Shown here: positions 51,812 to 60,405 of the stretch, in pieces
Layout: every line of letters starts with the position of its first letter
How positions within the stretch are numbered: the first letter of the stretch is position 1
NCBI GenBank assembly: GCA_029266615.1
Contig: JAQSWN010000025.1
Coordinates: 23,999-87,998, forward strand
Direction of reading: 5' to 3'
Source of the DNA: Polyangiaceae bacterium
GTDB lineage: Bacteria; Myxococcota_A; Polyangia; Polyangiales; Polyangiaceae
Length of the DNA: 64,000 nt
Notes under the pieces: model-generated
The model's input: the letters and a program-made list of their open reading frames with translations, nothing else
Told to the model about the DNA's origin: nothing
The model's database searches: none
Program-made: the position numbers and the translations under genes

Positions 51812-53878
51812 CTAACCGCCCGCCGTCAGCCGGGCTCCGCGGAGCCGCAAACTGGCGAGTAGCCCGGCAAACAGGACCGCGCCCAGCGCGAGCGGAACTC
51901 CCAGGTAAGAGCGCGCTCTCTCCAGCATTCGGTCCGTGAGCTCTCGTACGGCGCTGGTAGGCGTCGCGACCACGACGACGAGCCCGGTACGGCCGACGGG
52001 CGCGAAGGCGCCGAGGAGCGCCCGCCCCGAGACCGGATCGATGAAGTCTTCGACGAGCGGCCGCACGTTGGCGCGAGCCGTAAACTGAGCGCGCGGCGCG
52101 GGCGTGCAGCCGATGCGCTGGCAGATCTTGCGAGATAGTGCGATGTCCAGTGCTACCTCCTGCCCGGTGCGAAGCTCGGGCGCCGCGATGAAGCTGATGC
52201 CGGGAGGCTGCGGTGCGCCGGCGTCGTCGCGGTCGCGCGCCGCCAGCAGACCGGTCAAGCACGCGCCACCGCCGGCGCAGTTCATCTGCACGGCTCCGAA
52301 AGTCGAGCGGGCGGGGCGAGCACCGGCTGCGACCCCAATCCACTTGCCGTTGACATCGAACATGGGAGTGACGAGCTCGAGATCCAGGTGACCTGTCGTC
52401 TGGGACCGGATCACACGCGATACGTAGAGCTCCCGAAGGCCCTCACGGGCAAGACCGGCCGCGCCTTGGAAATAATCGCGGAACGAAAAGTCGTCCGTGC
52501 GCGGGCGGACCCGCAAAACTGGCCAGCGGGCCCTGGCGAAGCCGTCGGTCGAGAACACGATGAGGTTGTCGATGTCGGCCGTGGCGAAGCGACCGAGCTC
52601 CGGGCTGGGTACGTAGAGAGCCTCGCTAGCGGCCAAGGCCTGGACCTCCGGCTGCTTGGCCATGGTCATCAAGCGGTCGGCAAAGTCGCGCAGCTCGTTC
52701 ATCACCGCGCCGGCCTGATGCAGCGCCGCGTTCGCGTTCTGCTCCTCCAGCACCGCTCGGCTCTGACCGAGCACGAGGAAGGGGACGAGCGGGAGGTACA
52801 AGAGCAGCAGGCTTAGCTCTACCCCGGCCAGCGCGAGGAGCTTGTGCCGACTCACCCAGAGAGCCAGTCGTCGGAGTGGCCGCGTGCTCTCGGACAGCAA
52901 CGGACGCCCCGCCAGCGCGCGGCTCACCTCTTCCGCCAGCTGCGCCGCCGTTTGATAGCGCCGCGCCGGGTCTTTCTGGAGCGCTTGCCGGCAAATGCTC
53001 GCGCACTCCCCTTCGAGCTCGCGTGAAAGGCCCCGCGGCGCGATGCACGGCGGTGGTTCGAGGTACTGCACGCGCTGCTCGTAGTCGGGGCCCGTGCCAA
53101 AGGGGGGCTCGCGCGTAACGAGCCAATGCAAGATCACGCCAAGGCTGAAGACGTCCGAGGCGACGGTCAAAGCCGCCGGGCTGCCGTCGGACGGGGGCGA
53201 GCTGTTCGTGCTCAAACCGCGAGCCTGCTCGGGCGACATCCAACCTCGCGTTCCCCCCAGGGCCATGGCTTTCGACGAGCCCGGGCCCGCGAGCGGCTGC
53301 CCCACTCCGAAATCCGCCAAGTGTGGCCCTCCCTTCGCGTCGAACAGGATGTTGTCCGGCTTGAGGTCACAGTGGAGAACCGCGCGCGCGTGCGCGCTCG
53401 CGAGCATACTGGCGAGCCTTCCCACGAGCGCCAACCCGGAGCGACCGTCCGCGTACCTGCCGGCCGCGACCGCGTCCATGAGGCTGCCCCCTTCCATGAG
53501 CTGCAGAACGAGAAAATCTTCGCCGTCGTCGCTCCGCCCATGATCCACGACTCCGACGACGCCCGCGTCGCAGCCTTCCAGTCGGCGCGCGTTGTTCAGC
53601 TCGTTCTGAAACGCCAGGCCGGCGTGCTGCGCCTCGGGCCTAGCGAGCTTCAAGGCGAACAAGTCCCCGCGGCCGATGCGCTCGGCGAGATGCACCACCG
53701 CCGAGCCTCCTTGGCCGATTTCTCCCAATAAGCGGTAGTTGCCGACGACGCGGCCACCGGGACCGCTCATCAGTGAAAACCAGCACCCCGCGCAATCCAG
53801 TGCGTCGTCGTCGTCGTGGAGCGCGGCGCCGCAACGCGGGCACACCGGACCCGGTGCCGGCTCGTGTGAACCATCCAT
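51812..53878 (-). CDS. Ser/Thr protein kinase with zinc ribbon, transmembrane helices and extracellular cache-like sensor
   Basis: The product is 688 aa from ATG 53878, GGAGG upstream. A short zinc ribbon (CPRCGAAL and CAGC) precedes the kinase domain at about 45-330. Glycine loop GEIGQGGSAVVHLA, Lys in FALKLARP, catalytic loop HCDLKPDNILF and DFG are all present, so it should be active. A helix at about 350-372, a dCache-like periplasmic region at about 380-640 and a second helix near 665 follow. It probably senses an external ligand and signals to the ECF sigma factor encoded 11 bases upstream. Confidence 0.9.
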   Translation of the reverse strand: MDGSHEPAPGPVCPRCGAALHDDDDALDCAGCWFSLMSGPGGRVVGNYRLLGEIGQGGSAVVHLAERIGRGDLFALKLARPEAQHAGLAFQNELNNARRLEGCDAGVVGVVDHGRSDDGEDFLVLQLMEGGSLMDAVAAGRYADGRSGLALVGRLASMLASAHARAVLHCDLKPDNILFDAKGGPHLADFGVGQPLAGPGSSKAMALGGTRGWMSPEQARGLSTNSSPPSDGSPAALTVASDVFSLGVILHWLVTREPPFGTGPDYEQRVQYLEPPPCIAPRGLSRELEGECASICRQALQKDPARRYQTAAQLAEEVSRALAGRPLLSESTRPLRRLALWVSRHKLLALAGVELSLLLLYLPLVPFLVLGQSRAVLEEQNANAALHQAGAVMNELRDFADRLMTMAKQPEVQALAASEALYVPSPELGRFATADIDNLIVFSTDGFARARWPVLRVRPRTDDFSFRDYFQGAAGLAREGLRELYVSRVIRSQTTGHLDLELVTPMFDVNGKWIGVAAGARPARSTFGAVQMNCAGGGACLTGLLAARDRDDAGAPQPPGISFIAAPELRTGQEVALDIALSRKICQRIGCTPAPRAQFTARANVRPLVEDFIDPVSGRALLGAFAPVGRTGLVVVVATPTSAVRELTDRMLERARSYLGVPLALGAVLFAGLLASLRLRGARLTAGG

Positions 53879-53889
53879 CGTCGCCTCCT

Positions 53890-54627
53890 TCAACGCCCGA
53901 ACGCCGCTTCGCTTACCCACTCTTCGCACAGGCTCGTGCACAGCTGCCGCAGCTCGCGCTGAACTGCCTGCTCGCGTTCGCCTTCATCCGAGACTTCGTC
54001 GGGCTCCAACGTGTCCGCCACCGCTTCGTTCAGGCACTCTCGGAATTGCGTGCGCAGGTCGTAGATGGCTTTGCGCGTCGCGACGGCGGTTAAGCCCAAG
54101 CGGCGCGAGACGGACGCGATCTCCTCCAAGTTCATGTCCGGTCCCGGCAAGAAGTGACGCAAGGCCTCGAAGCGTTCGCGGTTGGAGGACCGGCTCCGCT
54201 GGAGTCGCGCCGCATGCTTGAGTGTGTCGATCGCGAAGGTGCGCAAGAGCTCGTGCTCCGCGGTGTAGGAAGTGCTCGGCTCCAGGATGTCGGAGCAGTC
54301 AGTGGCGGGCCCGGGGTTGCTCTTCGCCCACCAGCGCCTGCGGGCGTTGCAGATGTAGCTGTGCATGGCGCAGCTCAACCAGCCGCGGAACCGGCCCCGA
54401 CCCTCGACGACTCGCGGCAGGTCCTTGAGGAGCTGCTCCAGGAACTCCTGCTTGGCGTCCTCGACCGTCAGGTCAGGTGGGCGCCGAGCGCGGCGCAGCG
54501 CGGCCTCGATGAAGGTGTCGTAGCGTCGCACCAGTTGCTCCAGCGCGGCCCGCGCCTCGGGGCCGCCGGCCTGAGCCCTGCGGATCACGCTCCAACGCGT
54601 CGAGTGACAAGAGGGCTTCGCTGTCAT
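53890..54627 (-). CDS. ECF-type RNA polymerase sigma factor paired with a Ser/Thr kinase
   Basis: This 245-aa sigma factor has sigma2 (VEDAKQEFLEQLLKDLP, then GRFRGWLSCAMHSYI) and sigma4 (EEIASVSRRLGLTAVATRKA). The C-terminal extension of about 60 residues is acidic. The gene precedes the kinase by 11 bases. Kinase-linked ECF groups (such as ECF43 and related planctomycete and myxobacterial groups) are activated by phosphorylation of the sigma factor instead of by anti-sigma release. The group assignment here is inferred from context and not from a tree. No anti-sigma gene is present. Confidence 0.85.
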   Translation of the reverse strand: MTAKPSCHSTRWSVIRRAQAGGPEARAALEQLVRRYDTFIEAALRRARRPPDLTVEDAKQEFLEQLLKDLPRVVEGRGRFRGWLSCAMHSYICNARRRWWAKSNPGPATDCSDILEPSTSYTAEHELLRTFAIDTLKHAARLQRSRSSNRERFEALRHFLPGPDMNLEEIASVSRRLGLTAVATRKAIYDLRTQFRECLNEAVADTLEPDEVSDEGEREQAVQRELRQLCTSLCEEWVSEAAFGR

Positions 54628-54657
54628 GTGCGGTAGAGAACCAATGCGCGTCGCGCG

Positions 54658-55578
54658 TTACCGAGGAAGGGGCGCTTTTCTTCTACGTCCGACGCTGCAG
54701 TCGTTGGTGCGGAACATGGCCCGCCACGTCCCGGGCGTAATTCCGTAGTGTGCCTTGAACACCCGACATAGGTACGCTTCGTCGCGGTAGCCGAGCTCCG
54801 AGGCGATCATACTCAATGACCTACCCCGTTCTAGCTCGCGCTGGGCACGACGGAGACGAAGCGCGTTCCAGCACTTACCGATACTCGTCCCGTAACTCTG
54901 ATTGAAGCGCGCGCAGAGCCGCCACTGAGACAGCCCGCTCACTTGCTCGAGCTCTTCCAGCGTGGGGCGCCGGTCGAGATGGGAGGCGAGGTAGTCGTTG
55001 ACGCGCCGCAGCCTATAGTCGCGCTCCGCGGAAAGGGAGAGCCCATGCGGCCGCGGCTGCTCACCCAAGCGCGTGATTACGTTCGTGAGCGCGTGGGTGC
55101 AAGCGTCAGCGACCGCGAGCGTCCCCTCCCCGCGCGCCACGGTCGCGACGAAGCGATCCAAAGCTTCGAAAACGAGCGGATCTTCCGCGGCGGGGCTACG
55201 GAAGTGAAAGTCACCTCGGTAGCCCAGCTCGCGTGAGGCGCGGGCGAGCAAAGTTGGGGAGAAGCGGATGACGTCGAAGTCAGCCACGCCGACGCGGGCG
55301 CGTACGCGTTGGGTCACGTGCACGTCCCCTGGCTCGATGAGCATCAAGCCGCCGCGCTCGGTGGAGAGGGAGCGGCAACGAGTCCGCCATTCGGCGACTA
55401 ACTCGCCTTGCTCTCGATGAACGAGCGCGACGGTGAAGCCGTCGTGAGCCTCGCACCAGTGGCGGTGCGAGCCTTGTACCGAGACGATCTCGATGTCCGA
55501 CTGCGGCCTGGTGACGGACATGCGCTCACCGGGGCGATCCGTCCCTTCCCAGACGCGGCCGTCGCTTCTCCGCGTCAT
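54658..55578 (-). CDS. AraC-family transcriptional regulator
   Basis: The product is 306 aa from ATG 55578; a later ATG at 55521 is also possible. Residues about 30-160 are a cupin-like effector domain (GGLMLIEPGDVHVTQRV). The last 100 residues are the AraC helix-turn-helix pair (TLEELEQVSGLSQWRLCARF, then IASELGYRDEAYLCRVFKAHYG). The typical PGTWRAMF end follows. It is probably an activator of a catabolic or stress gene. Its target is not clear from neighbours. Confidence 0.88.
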   Translation of the reverse strand: MTRRSDGRVWEGTDRPGERMSVTRPQSDIEIVSVQGSHRHWCEAHDGFTVALVHREQGELVAEWRTRCRSLSTERGGLMLIEPGDVHVTQRVRARVGVADFDVIRFSPTLLARASRELGYRGDFHFRSPAAEDPLVFEALDRFVATVARGEGTLAVADACTHALTNVITRLGEQPRPHGLSLSAERDYRLRRVNDYLASHLDRRPTLEELEQVSGLSQWRLCARFNQSYGTSIGKCWNALRLRRAQRELERGRSLSMIASELGYRDEAYLCRVFKAHYGITPGTWRAMFRTNDCSVGRRRKAPLPR

Positions 55579-55652
55579 GAGGCCCAAGGTAGCGTGTTAT
55601 CCGACGCGGGAGCAACTGCGCCGCTTGCACTGGCTTGCTGGGTTGGACCGAG

Positions 55653-55934
55653 CTAGGGGGCTTTGCCGGGGTCGGCGTCACCCGGCGTCGAGTCGGCATC
55701 CGAGGGCGGGTCCGCAATGGCCTCCGGCGGCGGCGGCGGAGCGCCCGGGGCCGGTTCCGGTTGTGGAGCGACGGCCGGCAGTGGCTCGGCGGGGCGCGTC
55801 TCCGGCGTGCTCGCACTCCATGTCTCCGGCGATTCCGGGGGGCTTTGCGGGTCGTAGTCGTCGCCGTTCTTGAGCCGACTGCAACTGCTCGTGTTGACGA
55901 ATCCATAGATGGCCGAGCTCACGAACAACACCAT
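55653..55934 (-). CDS. Small membrane-anchored Pro-rich protein, uncertain
   Basis: A 93-aa frame starts at ATG 55934 just after a TAG. The first 18 residues are a short hydrophobic segment (VLFVSSAIYGFV). The rest is Pro, Glu and Ser rich. No family is recognised and codon use does not settle the case. It may be a small membrane-anchored protein or a chance open frame in GC-rich DNA. Confidence 0.4.
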   Translation of the reverse strand: MVLFVSSAIYGFVNTSSCSRLKNGDDYDPQSPPESPETWSASTPETRPAEPLPAVAPQPEPAPGAPPPPPEAIADPPSDADSTPGDADPGKAP

Positions 55935-56220
55935 GAAAGCCGACCCCTAGCGCGACGTCCGCTTCTCGGCTGACGGGTGCGCTCGGACTGTCGTAGACGC
56001 TGTCCGAGGCGGTGGCCGCGAGCCCGGTGCGTACCAACTGCAGCGCACCGAACGCAGTATCGAACCCTGGAGCAAGCCTCGAGCTCGTGCAATCTGGGGA
56101 GCTCACCCGTGACACCACCCGACCCGTGGACGAGGTCGTTCGCTGGTTCGGCAGAGTATCGCGCGGTTGCCTCGTAGGTCATGGCACCCGCTTGCTGGAT
56201 TCGAGTTCGTGGCGCGAGCC

Positions 56221-56625
56221 TCAGGGCTTCCACCACAGTAGGGTGCCGAGCAATGGGCCCTGCGCGAGAAAGATTGAGAGCAGCAATCCATGCAACGTGC
56301 GCAGTCGTCGGGGCCAGGCGAGGCTCAATGCTCGCAGCTGACGGTACAGGCGCCAGCTCCAAAAGGCCGCGAGTAGCGAGGCAAGCTCGCGCGCCGTGCC
56401 GGCACGGAACACGTCTTCGGGGCGCAGCGCGAGCAGCAGACCGAGCGTCGTCGGCAGCGCGACCGAAGCGACGGCCATATTGTGCAGCACCGCCGCCATC
56501 AACGGCGGTTGATCGGCCAGGAAGCGACGCAGATCGAGGCCACGAGAGCTCGCCAGCAAGAATGTCAGGGGCGGCTGCAGCACGTGCGACCACCCGATCC
56601 AACGAACCAGCTCGGTTTCGCTCAT
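56221..56625 (-). CDS. Small membrane protein, third gene of the thiamine-diphosphate enzyme operon
   Basis: This 134-aa protein has about four hydrophobic helices (ELASLLAAFWSWRLYRQL, LLLSIFLAQGPLLGTLLWW) and no known motif. Its start overlaps the preceding gene stop by 4 bases, so its function should relate to the split thiamine-diphosphate enzyme. It may be a membrane anchor or transporter-like partner. I do not recognise the family. Confidence 0.65.
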   Translation of the reverse strand: MSETELVRWIGWSHVLQPPLTFLLASSRGLDLRRFLADQPPLMAAVLHNMAVASVALPTTLGLLLALRPEDVFRAGTARELASLLAAFWSWRLYRQLRALSLAWPRRLRTLHGLLLSIFLAQGPLLGTLLWWKP

Positions 56626-57722
56626 GCGCGTGACTCTCCGAGGGTGAGGAAGCGATCCCCGGCCGGGATTGACGCGAGCGGATCGATGCGCGCTTCGATG
56701 AGGACCGGGCCGGGGCCGCGAAGGCCTTCGGAGACGGCTCGCTGCAGCGTTCGAACGTCGGTGGCGACCACCCCGTGGGCCCCGAAGCTCTCCGCGAGGC
56801 GCGCGAAGCTAGGTGGTCGCCGCCAGCGCCACGCGGACTCCGGGACCTGCAGGCCCTGTTGCGCGATCCCGGCGCCGATGAACGCGCCCCCGCCATTGGC
56901 CCACACGACGACCACGTAGCGATCGAGCCCGAGCTCGACGGCAGTGTGGAGCTCGGCCGGAACCATCAGTTGGCCCCAGTCTCCCACCAGCGCCAGCGTT
57001 GGTAGACTGGACGCGAGCCGCACGCCCAAAGAAGCTAGAACCGCCTCGCCCATGCACGCGCTCTGCTCGACGCTGGAGAATGCTCGTTGCGCAGGCGTGA
57101 GGCGCCACTGCTCATAGCAGTAGAGCGCCGCGGAGGTGACGTCGAGGCAAACCCGAACGCGCTCGGGAAGCGCAGCTTCTATTGCCAGCGCGGCGTCCTC
57201 TGGGTGCATGTGCTCCGACCGAAGCGTGAGATGTTTGCCGCGAGCTCGCGGTGGCAGGGGGTCGGACCACGCCGGTCGCGCCCCGCGCAGGCCTCCGGTC
57301 AGCCGCGTACGCAATCGCGTCAGAATCTCCTCGATAGGCCCGACAATCGCGATTTCGGGCTCCCGCTTACGACCCAGGCACACGTCGCTGTCGATGACTT
57401 GAATGACCGTGCGCCCTGCGAGCCCCTCGCCGAGCCGGCACGTGAATTCGCTCAGGTCGCTCACCGCCAAGACGAGGTCGGCGCGCTCCAAGGTGTGCCG
57501 GGCGTGCGGCGACGCGCCGAAGCTATAGACCCCGCAAGATCGCCGCCCGTCAATCACCGACAGCGCATCAGGCGTAGTGGCCAGGGGGGCGCCGAGCAAG
57601 TCCGCGAGCTCCAGCAATACGGCGCGAGCGTTCGAGCCTTGGGGGCCCACGAGGATCACCGGTCGACTGGCCATGAGCAGCAACTCCACCGCACGCTCAA
57701 TCATCGTCGTCATGGGCGTCAT
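56622..57722 (-). CDS. Thiamine-diphosphate enzyme, C-terminal subunit (central and PP domains)
   Basis: The product is 366 aa from ATG 57722. The longer ORF in the track runs into the shadow of the upstream gene. Residues about 5-160 are a TPP central domain with VILVGPQGSNARAVL and ADLVLAVSDLSE. The rest is the PP domain with a metal and diphosphate site resembling the GDG-NN motif: VGDWGQL and about 25 residues on WANGGGAF. Both changes from the consensus are noted. The start overlaps the PYR gene stop (ATGA), so together they form one enzyme in two chains. Confidence 0.82.
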   Translation of the reverse strand: MTPMTTMIERAVELLLMASRPVILVGPQGSNARAVLLELADLLGAPLATTPDALSVIDGRRSCGVYSFGASPHARHTLERADLVLAVSDLSEFTCRLGEGLAGRTVIQVIDSDVCLGRKREPEIAIVGPIEEILTRLRTRLTGGLRGARPAWSDPLPPRARGKHLTLRSEHMHPEDAALAIEAALPERVRVCLDVTSAALYCYEQWRLTPAQRAFSSVEQSACMGEAVLASLGVRLASSLPTLALVGDWGQLMVPAELHTAVELGLDRYVVVVWANGGGAFIGAGIAQQGLQVPESAWRWRRPPSFARLAESFGAHGVVATDVRTLQRAVSEGLRGPGPVLIEARIDPLASIPAGDRFLTLGESRA

Positions 57723-58309
57723 GGGGCGTCGCTCCTCTGCACGGCCAGCGGCACGTTGACGTGGACCGGCCTTTGGCTCGCCGCAGCCAGCGCGACGCCG
57801 CGCCGCAGCGCCCGTACGGCGAGCTCGGGCGTGGTCGCGTCGAAGCTCCAAGCCGTTAGTGCGCGCGTTACCTGAGTGACGGATGGCCCGTCCCAACCCT
57901 CTCCGGCCTGAACACTGCCACAGCCGACACCCGCGACCTCTCCGGAGATCACCACCACGGGGCGCCGATTCACGAACGCCGCGTGCAGCGCTTGCATCAG
58001 CCCGTAAACGCCTACGGAGGTGATGACCAAACACAGCGTGGGCCGCCCGGACTCCCAGGCGATCCCGTTCGCGAGAAACCCTGCCCCGAGCTCCGACCGC
58101 GTCGGAATCGGCCGATAGCCGAGCGCGTAGGCGGCTTCGAGCCAGGGCATGTCATTGCCCCCTGCGACGACGGGCATGAGGCTGTGGACTTGCGCGCGGA
58201 CCTGATCGAGGGCCGCGAGCGCTACATTGCGCGGTCGACTCGCGACTTGCGTGGGAAGAGCGAGCGTCTTCGAGGCGACCGGCGTCGCTCGAGCGGTTGG
58301 AGGGACCAT
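57719..58309 (-). CDS. Thiamine-diphosphate enzyme, N-terminal subunit (PYR domain)
   Basis: This 196-aa product is just the PYR domain of the acetolactate synthase/decarboxylase superfamily. It has the cofactor-activating Glu in SELGAGFLANG (where a His is usual before it, there is Ser) and the typical ITSVGVYGLMQALHAAF and RPVVVISGEV. Separate PYR and PP genes occur in, for example, sulfopyruvate and phosphonopyruvate decarboxylase-type enzymes. The reaction could be decarboxylation or carboligation of a 2-oxo acid. Confidence 0.8.
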   Translation of the reverse strand: MVPPTARATPVASKTLALPTQVASRPRNVALAALDQVRAQVHSLMPVVAGGNDMPWLEAAYALGYRPIPTRSELGAGFLANGIAWESGRPTLCLVITSVGVYGLMQALHAAFVNRRPVVVISGEVAGVGCGSVQAGEGWDGPSVTQVTRALTAWSFDATTPELAVRALRRGVALAAASQRPVHVNVPLAVQRSDAP

Positions 58310-58384
58310 GCCGTATACAGAACCGCCACGAGGGGTCCGGTTACGCCGCAGGCAACGTCGATAAAAAGTGCTATCGGGTCGAGC

Positions 58385-59257
58385 ATGACGCCCCCCGCCT
58401 CACTTCCGTCCGTCTTCGCTCCCGGTAACGTCGCGGTGATCACCGGCGCGGCGAGCGGCATTGGTTTGGCCGCAGCCAAAAGGTTCGTGCAGCTGGACAT
58501 GTTGGTCGTCTTGGCGGACCTGCCTGGCCCCGCGCTGACGGGCGCCGCGCAGCAAGTTGCGGCGCTCGGCGACGTGCAAAACGTGCTGGCCATGCCGACG
58601 GACGTGACCCGCGCCGGGGACCTGCTGCTACTCCGTGAAGCGACGACCGAGCGGTTCGGCCCGGTGTCGGTGCTCATGAACAACGCGGGGGTGGGCAACA
58701 ATCCAGGTTTGCCTTGGGAGAACGGCGCGGCGTGGAAGGCGCTCGTGGACGTGAACCTCTGGGGGGTAGTGCACGGAGTGGAGGCGTTCGTGCCGGCGAT
58801 GCTGGCAGCGGACAAGCCGGCGCTCGTCATCAACACGGGCTCGAAGCAGGGCATCACGAGCCCGCCCGGCAACTCCGCCTACAACATGTCCAAGGCGGCG
58901 CTCCGCAACTTCACGGAGTCGCTGGCGCACGCGCTGCGCAGCGCGGCTCCCGGGCGTGTGACCGCTCATCTGCTGATTCCAGGCTTCACGCATACGGGCA
59001 TGACGGGCGCGGTGGAGAAGCCGGCCGCGGCGTGGACGAGCGCGCAAGTGGTGGAGTTCATGCTGGAGAGCCTTTCGCGCGGCGACTTTTACATCCTCTG
59101 CCCTGACGGCGCCGTAGACCGCAAGACGGACGAGCTGCGGATGCAGTGGTCCATCGACGACCTGATCAAGAACCGGCCCGCCCTCTCGCGCTGGCATCCA
59201 GACTACGAAGCGGCTTTTGCCGAGTACATCGCGCGGAACACGGAGCAAGCGCGGTGA
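58385..59257 (+). CDS. Short-chain dehydrogenase/reductase (SDR)
   Basis: The product is 290 aa from ATG 58385. The cofactor site TGAASGIG, the NNAG strand and the catalytic Ser (INTGS) and YxxxK (YNMSK) are all seen, so it should be active. The C-terminal 40 residues are an extension (DDLIKNRPALSRWHPDY) not usual in classical SDRs but known in a subgroup. NAD(P)-dependent oxidoreduction of an alcohol or ketone is predicted, with the substrate unknown. It is followed by a GST gene with a GTGA overlap. It lies 75 bases from the divergent TPP operon. Confidence 0.9.
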   Translation: MTPPASLPSVFAPGNVAVITGAASGIGLAAAKRFVQLDMLVVLADLPGPALTGAAQQVAALGDVQNVLAMPTDVTRAGDLLLLREATTERFGPVSVLMNNAGVGNNPGLPWENGAAWKALVDVNLWGVVHGVEAFVPAMLAADKPALVINTGSKQGITSPPGNSAYNMSKAALRNFTESLAHALRSAAPGRVTAHLLIPGFTHTGMTGAVEKPAAAWTSAQVVEFMLESLSRGDFYILCPDGAVDRKTDELRMQWSIDDLIKNRPALSRWHPDYEAAFAEYIARNTEQAR

Positions 59258-59895
59258 TCCTGTACCACTTCACGACCTCCCCGTTTTCGCGGCGGGTGCG
59301 GCTCGCGCTCGCGCACAAGAAGCTGTCGGCGGAGTTGCGTGACGCCCGCGCCGTGGCCGAGCATCGCGCGGAGGTCAACCGCCTGAATCCGCTGCACACC
59401 GTACCCGTCCTGGTGGACGGCGAAGTCGTGGTCAGCGACTCCACCGCCATTCTCCACTACCTCGAGCGTAAGTTCCCGGATCCGCCGCTCTGGCCGGGCG
59501 GTATCACCGGCGCAGAGACGTTTGCCGTGATGGCGCTCTGCGATGCGGTCTCGAACATCTTGAGTGACTGCGGAATGCGCTATCACGCCCTCAGCGGAGA
59601 CCCGCAATTTCCCCAGGTGCGAGACCTAGTCGTCGGTCGCGCTCAGCGCGCGCTCGAGGCGCTTTCGGCTCGCGTCGCGGCGCGCGGTCTCGGTCGCCCC
59701 CTGTGCGGGACCAGCTGGAGTGCGGCGGACATGTCCGTGTACTGTTTGGTCACTTGGCTGACGGGCCTTCCGGTGCGAGCCGCGAGCTTCGCTCCGGCCG
59801 CACAGGTGCTGTCGCTCGGCTGGTCGCTGCCGGTCGCGCTCACGGCCTGGGCAGAGCAGCACCACACCCGCTCGGACGTGGTCGCTTTAGGCTAA
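59254..59895 (+). CDS. Glutathione S-transferase
   Basis: The product is 213 aa from GTG 59254 overlapping the SDR stop. The thioredoxin-like N-terminal domain has YHFTTSPFSRRVRLAL with a catalytic Ser, the cis-Pro in VPVLVDGEVV and the SDSTAILHYLE gamma-glutamyl site. The helical C-terminal domain follows (WSAADMSVYCLVTWL). It should conjugate or reduce small electrophiles in the cytoplasm. The coupled SDR suggests detoxification of a carbonyl or epoxide compound. Confidence 0.9.
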   Translation: MILYHFTTSPFSRRVRLALAHKKLSAELRDARAVAEHRAEVNRLNPLHTVPVLVDGEVVVSDSTAILHYLERKFPDPPLWPGGITGAETFAVMALCDAVSNILSDCGMRYHALSGDPQFPQVRDLVVGRAQRALEALSARVAARGLGRPLCGTSWSAADMSVYCLVTWLTGLPVRAASFAPAAQVLSLGWSLPVALTAWAEQHHTRSDVVALG

Positions 59896-59907
59896 AAAAG
59901 CCGAAGC
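59884..59907 (+). terminator. Hairpin at the end of the SDR-GST operon
   Basis: GCTT-TA-GGCT and AGCC-G-AAGC pair around AAAAA and overlap the GST stop codon, followed by AATTTAG. This is a plausible weak terminator. Confidence 0.4.
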
Positions 59908-60001
59908 AATTTAGACGGTTAGGGGAAAGTTTCGAAATTCGAGCCGCGCGCTGTCGAGAATGGCGCGCCCGCTCCGACGTCTCAGCGAAAGAAGGTCCGA
60001 A

Positions 60002-60403
60002 ATGAAGTTCATGTTGATGATGAATGCGCCGCGCGGTGATGGTGACTACGGCGTGAAGAACTGGACGATGGACGAGCTGAAGGCTCATGTCGGCTTCATG
60101 AAGGAGCTCAACGTCGACCTGCGAAAAGAAGGCGTGTTAGTCACGGCGGAGGGGCTGGCGCCGCCGGGGCAGGCTCGCTTGGTGCGTGCCTCCGCCAAGG
60201 ACGGCTCTCCGGAGGTGACGGACGGCCCATTCGCGGAAGCCAAGGAGTTCTTGGCCGGCTACTGGATCGTGGACGTGGAGAGCCCGGAGCAGGCGTACGC
60301 GATCGCGGGACGCGTCTCCGGAGCGCCGGGCCCGGGCGGCAAGCCCATCCGGATCGCGGTCGAGGTGCGTGAGGTCATGTGCAGTCCGCCGGTGGAGCCG
60401 TAA
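60002..60403 (+). CDS. YciI/DGPF-domain protein (second ECF42 module)
   Basis: The product is 133 aa from ATG 60002, starting MKFMLMMN, and has VTDGPFAEAKEFLAGYW, the DGPF motif. It resembles the copy at 1530 and forms the same pair with an ECF42 gene, whose likely start lies three bases past this stop. It should be regulated by that sigma factor. Confidence 0.88.
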   Translation: MKFMLMMNAPRGDGDYGVKNWTMDELKAHVGFMKELNVDLRKEGVLVTAEGLAPPGQARLVRASAKDGSPEVTDGPFAEAKEFLAGYWIVDVESPEQAYAIAGRVSGAPGPGGKPIRIAVEVREVMCSPPVEP

Positions 60404-60405
60404 GG

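Noticed and set aside
55935-56220. Possible gene in the gap before the membrane protein
   Set aside because: Minus-strand frames show short protein-like stretches (for example SREADVALGVGF) but no single frame, start or recognisable family; left unannotated.
56622-58034. Upstream extension of the PP-domain gene in the track
   Set aside because: The extension reads through the PYR gene in a shadow frame; ATG 57722 overlaps the PYR stop and begins the domain.
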